Shown here piece by piece: positions 59,535 to 64,000 of a DNA stretch of 64,000 nt. The notes beneath the pieces were generated by a model. It made no database searches. It saw nothing but the letters and a program-made list of their open reading frames with translations, and was not told the origin of the DNA. The position numbers and the translations under genes were made by a program. Position 1 is the first letter of the stretch. The number at the start of each line of letters is the position of its first letter. This DNA is from UMGS172 sp045546915 (lineage in GTDB: Bacteria; Bacillota; Clostridia; Oscillospirales; Acutalibacteraceae): positions 62,001-126,000 of the forward strand of contig JAZQDU010000008.1 in assembly GCA_045546915.1 (NCBI GenBank), read 5' to 3'.

Positions 59535-59996
59535 ATGGCAAATTTCAAAAAAGGTGATGTTTTGGCAATAGGTTGTGACCACGGCGGTTATGAACTTAAA
59601 AACAAAATTATTGAGCATCTTAATGAGTGCGGTGTAGAGTTTAAAGATTTTGGTACATTCGATGGAGGTGCCGTTGATTACCCCGAAATAGCCGTAAAAG
59701 TTACAGGTGCTATTACTTCGGGTGAAGCAAAATTGGGTATTCTTGTTTGTGGTACCGGAATTGGTATGTCTATGGCGGCAAATAAGGTAAAGGGTATCCG
59801 TGCAGCGGCTTGTTCCGAAACGTTTTCTGCAAAATATACAAGACTTCATAATGACGCTAATGTTTTGTGCCTTGGAGGACGTGTTATTGGCCCCGGTGTT
59901 GCTTTAGAAATGGTTGATTTGTTCTTAAATACTGAGTATGAAGGCGGCAGGCATGACCGCAGGGTTGCCGCTATTATGGCAATAGAAGAAAATTGA
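59535..59996 (+). CDS. rpiB: Ribose-5-phosphate isomerase B
   Basis: A 153-residue protein, the normal RpiB/LacAB length. AIGCDHGGYELKNKIIEHL at the start, DYPEIAVKV, and LVCGTGIGMSMAANKVKGIR at about 70, which holds the catalytic Cys of the B-type isomerase. HNDANVLCLGGRVIGPGVA follows. It interconverts ribose and ribulose 5-phosphates in the pentose phosphate pathway. It ends on a bidirectional terminator shared with the P-type ATPase gene. Confidence 0.97.
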   Translation: MANFKKGDVLAIGCDHGGYELKNKIIEHLNECGVEFKDFGTFDGGAVDYPEIAVKVTGAITSGEAKLGILVCGTGIGMSMAANKVKGIRAAACSETFSAKYTRLHNDANVLCLGGRVIGPGVALEMVDLFLNTEYEGGRHDRRVAAIMAIEEN

Positions 59997-60009
59997 AATT
60001 AAAAAGAAT

Positions 60010-60040
60010 AAAGCCGATGGATTTTATCCATCGGCTTTAT
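60010..60040. terminator. Bidirectional terminator, rpiB / P-type ATPase
   Basis: AAAGCCGATGGA, five-base loop, TCCATCGGCTTT with T-runs on both sides. Confidence 0.92.
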
Positions 60041-62641
60041 TTATTTTTTAGTCAAAAAATTTATAAGTTTTATTGTTTCAAGTATCACAGGTACTGAAAA
60101 CGGAAGAAGTAATGAACTTACCCAACCGTCGGTATCCATTGCTTCAAGTCCGAAAAATTTGTTTATAGGTGTAGCCACCAAAAGTATTGCAATAATCATA
60201 CAAATAATTGAAGCCGTAAACATAAATCGGTTTTGAAGCAACCTTTTAAAGAAAAATTCGGTCGAGCGGGAACTGTAAAGATAAAGTATAAGTGTCAGTA
60301 CAATTGAAACAAACAATGAAGACGGTGCGTGAGGAGTATCAAAATTAATTAATGATACAATCAAGGGGATTAAAGCAATTAAAACGCCTTTTCCTAACGA
60401 AACTAAAACGCTTTTAAGTTCCACAATTTTTTGACCTGCGTTTTGCGGATGCTCTTTCATAACACCATTATCGGCAGGTTCAAATCCGAAAGCAGCAATA
60501 GGGAAGGCGAGCGTAAAGACTGAGGCCAATAAAACGAGTTCTGTCGGTAACAGACTGCCAAAAGAGATAACACCAAAAACAAGTGACATAAAAAGACAGG
60601 TGCATAGCGTTATGTAATAATTTATATACTTATAAAAGTTATCAAAAATACCGCGTGCATTTTTAACTGCTTTTACAATAGAAGAGAAACGGTCGTCAAA
60701 TACAACCATGTCGGCATTGCCTTTTGCTACGTCAGTACCGCTTTTTCCCATGGCACAGCCAACATCTGCAAATGCCATAGGCTCACAGTTCGCAGCACTG
60801 TCAGCGGTTATAAGTACTGTTTCGCCGTTCGAATGTAGGGCTTCAACAAACCTTATGCGTTGCTCAGGTGAAATTCTTGCGCAAACCTTTATCTTTCCTG
60901 CAACAGCAGACAGTTCTTCATCTGATAATGCATCAATCTGCTCGCCGACTACCGACAGTTCATCTTCTTTTAAAATACCTAAATTTTCTGCAATGGTTGC
61001 AGCGGTGTTTATGTGGTCGCCCGTAAACATAACGGTTGAAATACCGGCTTCACGGCAAAGGGCAACGCTTTCGGGTGCGCTTTTGCGTTCACAGTCGGCA
61101 ATACCCAATAGTCCCAAAAACTCTAAATCATACTCCAACTGTTCAGGGGTGGGGTTAGCAGGAACATCGTCTAAAGTTTTAAAAGAAATTGCTAAAACGC
61201 GAAGCCCTTGGTTGCACATATCTTCATAGGCTTGCTTGATTTGAGCCTGATTTTCTGTGTTACAACGTTCAAGAACAATATCAGGTGCTCCTCTTACAAC
61301 TGCAAAAACCGTACCTTCTATCATGGTGACGATGGTTTTGATTTTTCTCTCCGGTGTCAGAGGAATAGATGTGATAGTGGGAAACTCCGAGTCGAAATCC
61401 TGCTTGTTTATGTTAAGAAAGCGTGATGCCGCCGATATTAGTGCAAGTTCTGTAGCGTCAGAATCTTCATTAAAATTCGGCTCACAACTCAGCACGCCAA
61501 AGCGCATGGCAACTTCGCATTGTTTTGATATGCTGTCGGATGACAGGTCTATTATTTTGTCGCAGTCATAAACTTTTGAAAGCGACATCTTGTTTCTTGT
61601 TAATGTACCGGTTTTGTCAGCGCATATTACGGTTACCGCTGCTAATTTTTCAACCGTTTTTGCGTCAAATATTGTTGTACGGTCTTTTTCGATACGCTTT
61701 ATACCAAGTGATAAAAGGCAGGCTATTCTGGTAGCAAAGTTGCCGGGAACAATGGCAATATAAAGGCACACAGCCAATATAAGTGCTTCTAAAAATTTGC
61801 CCCAACCAATCGGCGTCGCAGTTGCAAAGGTGCCCAAAGCCGTAATAATTGCACATGCTACAAAAGTGCAAACGGAAAAAATTTTCATAAAATCGCTGTA
61901 TCGGTCGGCGATACGGTCCTGAAGACCTTTGTGGAAAAATACCTTGTTTTTTATAACGGCGCGTCTGATTTCGGCATTTGAGCCGGTTTCGACAACTACA
62001 CAAACTGCAGTTCCCGTCATGACGGTACTTCCGCAATAAACCATATTGGTTCTGCTGTTAAGTTGTGTGAAATCTTCAAGCAAAACGTCGGCGTCTTTTT
62101 GTACGGTGACAATGCCTTTTTCACCTAAAAGTGTTGATTCGTCACAACGTAAACCCGATGCTTCAATTATTCGTGCGTCGGCGGGGACATAATCGCCGGC
62201 GGAAAGTAGAATTATATCGCCGGGTACTAACTGCTCACTGCTTATCACTGTTTCTTGTCCGTCACGCAAAACTAAGGCTGATACACTTACGCGGTTACTA
62301 AGGTGTGACAACATATTTCTCGAACGGTATTCGGCAATGATACATAAAGCATTTTTTACGCATAGAATTATAAAAATTATAAGAGGAAACAGAAAGTTGT
62401 TATTCATTGTTACTAATTCGCGTAATATGTAAATAACAAGCAAACTCAAAAGTAAAATAACCGATGGCTTTTGTAACTGTTTTATGAATGCCGAGCGTTT
62501 GCTTATCTCTTCCTCGTTTACCGAAAGGTTTTTGCCGTATGCTTCGAGCCTTTGGGAAACTTTTTGTGAAGAAAGACCGTTTTCGCGGTCGGTATCAAGT
62601 TCTTCCAAAATTTCTTCGGCTGTTGAACTGTGCCAAATCAT
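60041..62641 (-). CDS. P-type ATPase, P2-like, with degenerate transport motifs
   Basis: An 866-residue P-type ATPase with the phosphorylation site DKTGTLTRN intact, as well as the TGDHINTA nucleotide-domain loop and a P2-type N-terminal cation ATPase domain. Unlike normal calcium pumps, the TGES actuator loop reads LGEK (the Glu is kept), PEGL of helix 4 reads PGNF, and GDGVND of the P domain reads ADSAAN (only the first Asp kept). The helix 6 acidic ligand region reads FTLAFPIAAFGF with no Asp. So it has lost ligands for calcium. It may move another substrate, be a regulator, or be a slow ATPase. It is alone on its transcript, at normal length. Confidence 0.85.
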   Translation of the reverse strand: MIWHSSTAEEILEELDTDRENGLSSQKVSQRLEAYGKNLSVNEEEISKRSAFIKQLQKPSVILLLSLLVIYILRELVTMNNNFLFPLIIFIILCVKNALCIIAEYRSRNMLSHLSNRVSVSALVLRDGQETVISSEQLVPGDIILLSAGDYVPADARIIEASGLRCDESTLLGEKGIVTVQKDADVLLEDFTQLNSRTNMVYCGSTVMTGTAVCVVVETGSNAEIRRAVIKNKVFFHKGLQDRIADRYSDFMKIFSVCTFVACAIITALGTFATATPIGWGKFLEALILAVCLYIAIVPGNFATRIACLLSLGIKRIEKDRTTIFDAKTVEKLAAVTVICADKTGTLTRNKMSLSKVYDCDKIIDLSSDSISKQCEVAMRFGVLSCEPNFNEDSDATELALISAASRFLNINKQDFDSEFPTITSIPLTPERKIKTIVTMIEGTVFAVVRGAPDIVLERCNTENQAQIKQAYEDMCNQGLRVLAISFKTLDDVPANPTPEQLEYDLEFLGLLGIADCERKSAPESVALCREAGISTVMFTGDHINTAATIAENLGILKEDELSVVGEQIDALSDEELSAVAGKIKVCARISPEQRIRFVEALHSNGETVLITADSAANCEPMAFADVGCAMGKSGTDVAKGNADMVVFDDRFSSIVKAVKNARGIFDNFYKYINYYITLCTCLFMSLVFGVISFGSLLPTELVLLASVFTLAFPIAAFGFEPADNGVMKEHPQNAGQKIVELKSVLVSLGKGVLIALIPLIVSLINFDTPHAPSSLFVSIVLTLILYLYSSRSTEFFFKRLLQNRFMFTASIICMIIAILLVATPINKFFGLEAMDTDGWVSSLLLPFSVPVILETIKLINFLTKK

Positions 62642-62687
62642 ATATTCACTCCTAAAACGCTTGAGTATAGTTGTTTAAATTTAGTTC

Positions 62688-62716
62688 ATTATACTACATT
62701 TGGCAATAAAAATCAA
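62688..62716 (-). promoter_or_regulatory. Promoter of the P-type ATPase gene
   Basis: Leftward: TTGATT (62716-62711), 17 bases, TATAAT (62693-62688). Confidence 0.75.
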
Positions 62717-62744
62717 TAATTATAGTAGTCGACATAAAAAAGCA

Positions 62745-62852
62745 CCTAAAACAGATGTATTTTTGATAGCATAAAAGGCAAAAAGCCACGGTAACGCTGA
62801 CGCGTACCGTGGCTTTATAACGTATTAGACTACAAAAAGACACTGTTTTAGG
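62745..62852. repeat. 10-bp inverted repeat around the galE terminator
   Basis: CCTAAAACAG (62745-62754) and CTGTTTTAGG (62843-62852), perfect, about 88 bases apart, with the galE terminator between. The rest of 62717-62908 holds no gene. Confidence 0.5.
62782..62816 (-). terminator. Terminator of galE
   Basis: AAAGCCACGGTA, 11-base loop, TACCGTGGCTTT and TTTGCCTTTT, leftward, 93 bases after the galE stop. Confidence 0.85.
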
Positions 62853-62908
62853 CAAATTATCCCTAACCGCAACTCCCTTACACTAAAAAGTGTATAGTGC
62901 TTAAAGTT

Positions 62909-63922
62909 TTAGTCGCCGTAACCGTTGGGGTTATTGCTTTGCCAACGCCAGGTGTCTTGGCACATATCTTCAATTGTTTTCTTGGCTTCCCAACCCAAAA
63001 GAGCCTTTGCTTTGTCAGCATTGGCGTAAACTTCGTCAGGGTCACCAGGACGACGGGGGTCAATAACAAAAGGAATTTCAATACCGGATGCTTTTTGGAA
63101 TGCGTCTTTGAGTTGTAAAACGCTACAACCGTTACCGGTACCAAGGTTTATTGCCTCACAACCGGTGTTGTTAAGTGCCCAGTTGACTGCTTTTACATGA
63201 CCGTCAGCAAGGTCTACAACGTGAATATAATCGCGAACACCTGTGCCGTCAACAGTGTTATAATCGTTTCCGAAAATGTGAAGTTTTTCAAGTTTGCCGA
63301 CAGCAACCTGAGAAATATAAGGCATAAGGTTGTTGGGTATACCTTTGGGGTCCTCGCCTATAAGACCGCTTTCGTGAGCACCGATGGGGTTAAAGTAACG
63401 GAGAAGTGCGATGCTCCAACCTTTATCGGATGCATAGAGGTCACGCAAGATTTCTTCTATAAAGAGTTTAGTTCTGCCGTAAGGATTAATGGCACCTAAA
63501 GGCATAGTTTCAACAAGCGGCATGGTTTTTGACATACCGTAAACCGTTGCCGAAGAAGAAAATACGATTTTTTTAACACCAAACTCTTCCATTACGTCGC
63601 AAAGTGCAAAGGTTGAGTCGAGATTGTTTTTGTAATATTCCATAGGAATCTTAGCTGATTCACCGACTGCCTTGTGACCTGCAAAATGAATTGCAGCCTC
63701 AATTTTGTTTTCGGTGAAAATTTTACGAAGAGCATCTTTATCTCTTACGTCGGCTTCATAGAATTTTACTTCTTTGCCGATAATTTTTTCAATGCGTTTT
63801 ACCGCTTCAACCTTACTGTTGTTAAGGTTGTCAATAATAACAACATCTAAGCCTGCTTTACTAAGTTCAATGCAGGTATGACTTCCGATATATCCTGCAC
63901 CGCCGGTAATAAGTATTGCCAT
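62909..63922 (-). CDS. galE: UDP-glucose 4-epimerase
   Basis: A 337-residue SDR-type epimerase. The start chosen is ATG 63922, seven bases after GGAGG; a longer reading to 63964 is unlikely. ILITGGAGYIGSHTCIELSK is the NAD-binding glycine motif; the catalytic Ser-x24-Tyr-x3-Lys site is in SSSATVYG...NPYGRTK (Tyr and Lys at about 147-151). C-terminal LGWEAKKTIEDMCQDTWRWQ and ending NPNGYGD are typical. It interconverts UDP-glucose and UDP-galactose; with GalT it forms part of the Leloir pathway. Confidence 0.97.
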   Translation of the reverse strand: MAILITGGAGYIGSHTCIELSKAGLDVVIIDNLNNSKVEAVKRIEKIIGKEVKFYEADVRDKDALRKIFTENKIEAAIHFAGHKAVGESAKIPMEYYKNNLDSTFALCDVMEEFGVKKIVFSSSATVYGMSKTMPLVETMPLGAINPYGRTKLFIEEILRDLYASDKGWSIALLRYFNPIGAHESGLIGEDPKGIPNNLMPYISQVAVGKLEKLHIFGNDYNTVDGTGVRDYIHVVDLADGHVKAVNWALNNTGCEAINLGTGNGCSVLQLKDAFQKASGIEIPFVIDPRRPGDPDEVYANADKAKALLGWEAKKTIEDMCQDTWRWQSNNPNGYGD

Positions 63923-63954
63923 AGATAAATCCTCCAATATGTTTTTACTGATTG

Positions 63955-63983
63955 ATTTTAACACATTATTTTACTGTTTTCAA
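63955..63983 (-). promoter_or_regulatory. Promoter of galE
   Basis: Leftward: TTGAAA (63983-63978), 17 bases, TAAAAT (63960-63955). Confidence 0.7.
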
Positions 63984-64000
63984 GGTGCTACATATCATAA

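Noticed and set aside
60708..61229. A 173-codon rightward frame opposite the P-type ATPase
   Set aside because: Antisense shadow of the ATPase P and N domains, without translation signals.

Overview
This window is a chromosomal segment of an endospore-forming, low-GC Gram-positive bacterium, most likely a member of the Clostridia. The evidence is a gpr-spoIIP sporulation pair, a CIRCE-controlled hrcA-grpE-dnaK-dnaJ operon, a yloU-fakA-recG gene string, many TTG and GTG starts with strong AGGAGG sites, and sigma-A-type promoters with a nearly constant 17-base spacer. The exact family cannot be fixed from sequence reading alone; an uncultured gut Oscillospirales-like organism is an inference.

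Layout. 1-3.6 kb is the right end of a prophage or phage-like element: a tail protein, an XkdX-like protein, a membrane/coiled-coil protein, an M15 endolysin and a holin. Next come two host tRNA-Ser genes (TGA, GCT) with their own promoter. 4.0-4.9 kb is a small mosaic: a fragment of an RHS toxin core and a small immunity-like gene, separated and bordered by perfect direct and inverted copies of a GTCCCC-type palindromic repeat. 4.9-19 kb holds a MATE exporter, a PAP2 phosphatase, a DUF4080-type radical SAM protein, a LicC-like nucleotidyltransferase, serC, a glycoside-hydrolase-like protein, and a five-gene envelope operon (a GT2-GtrA-phosphodiester glycosidase fusion, a membrane-anchored protein, a second PAP2, a lipid kinase, a hydrolase).

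19-26.5 kb reads leftward: EamA transporter, YmdB phosphodiesterase, peptide-binding lipoprotein, Asp23, FakA, RecG. 26.7-31.3 kb has two orphan genes, a striking structured leader RNA with an intrinsic terminator, tRNA-Thr, nrdR, azlCD and a phosphoesterase. 31.4-43.4 kb has a DD-carboxypeptidase, two surface proteins, the heat-shock operon, ligA, an rsmD-coaD operon and tRNA-Ala. 43.5-64 kb has a phosphopantetheinyl transferase and a pseudouridine synthase fired from divergent promoters sharing one -35 box, a heterodimeric ABC exporter, gdhA, galT, a very small Cys-rich gene, an MBG/YDG surface protein, gpr-spoIIP, a RodA-type protein, tsaE-tsaB-rpiB, a P-type ATPase with eroded motifs, and galE.

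The two strongest candidates for something undescribed are the leader RNA at about 28.41-28.62 kb (basal stem, loop-to-tail pseudoknot, competing antiterminator and terminator, with a promoter placed exactly at its 5' end) and the repeat-bounded RHS/immunity mosaic at 4.0-4.9 kb. GalT and GalE in the same window give two steps of galactose (Leloir) metabolism. No CRISPR array, rRNA or intact insertion sequence was seen.
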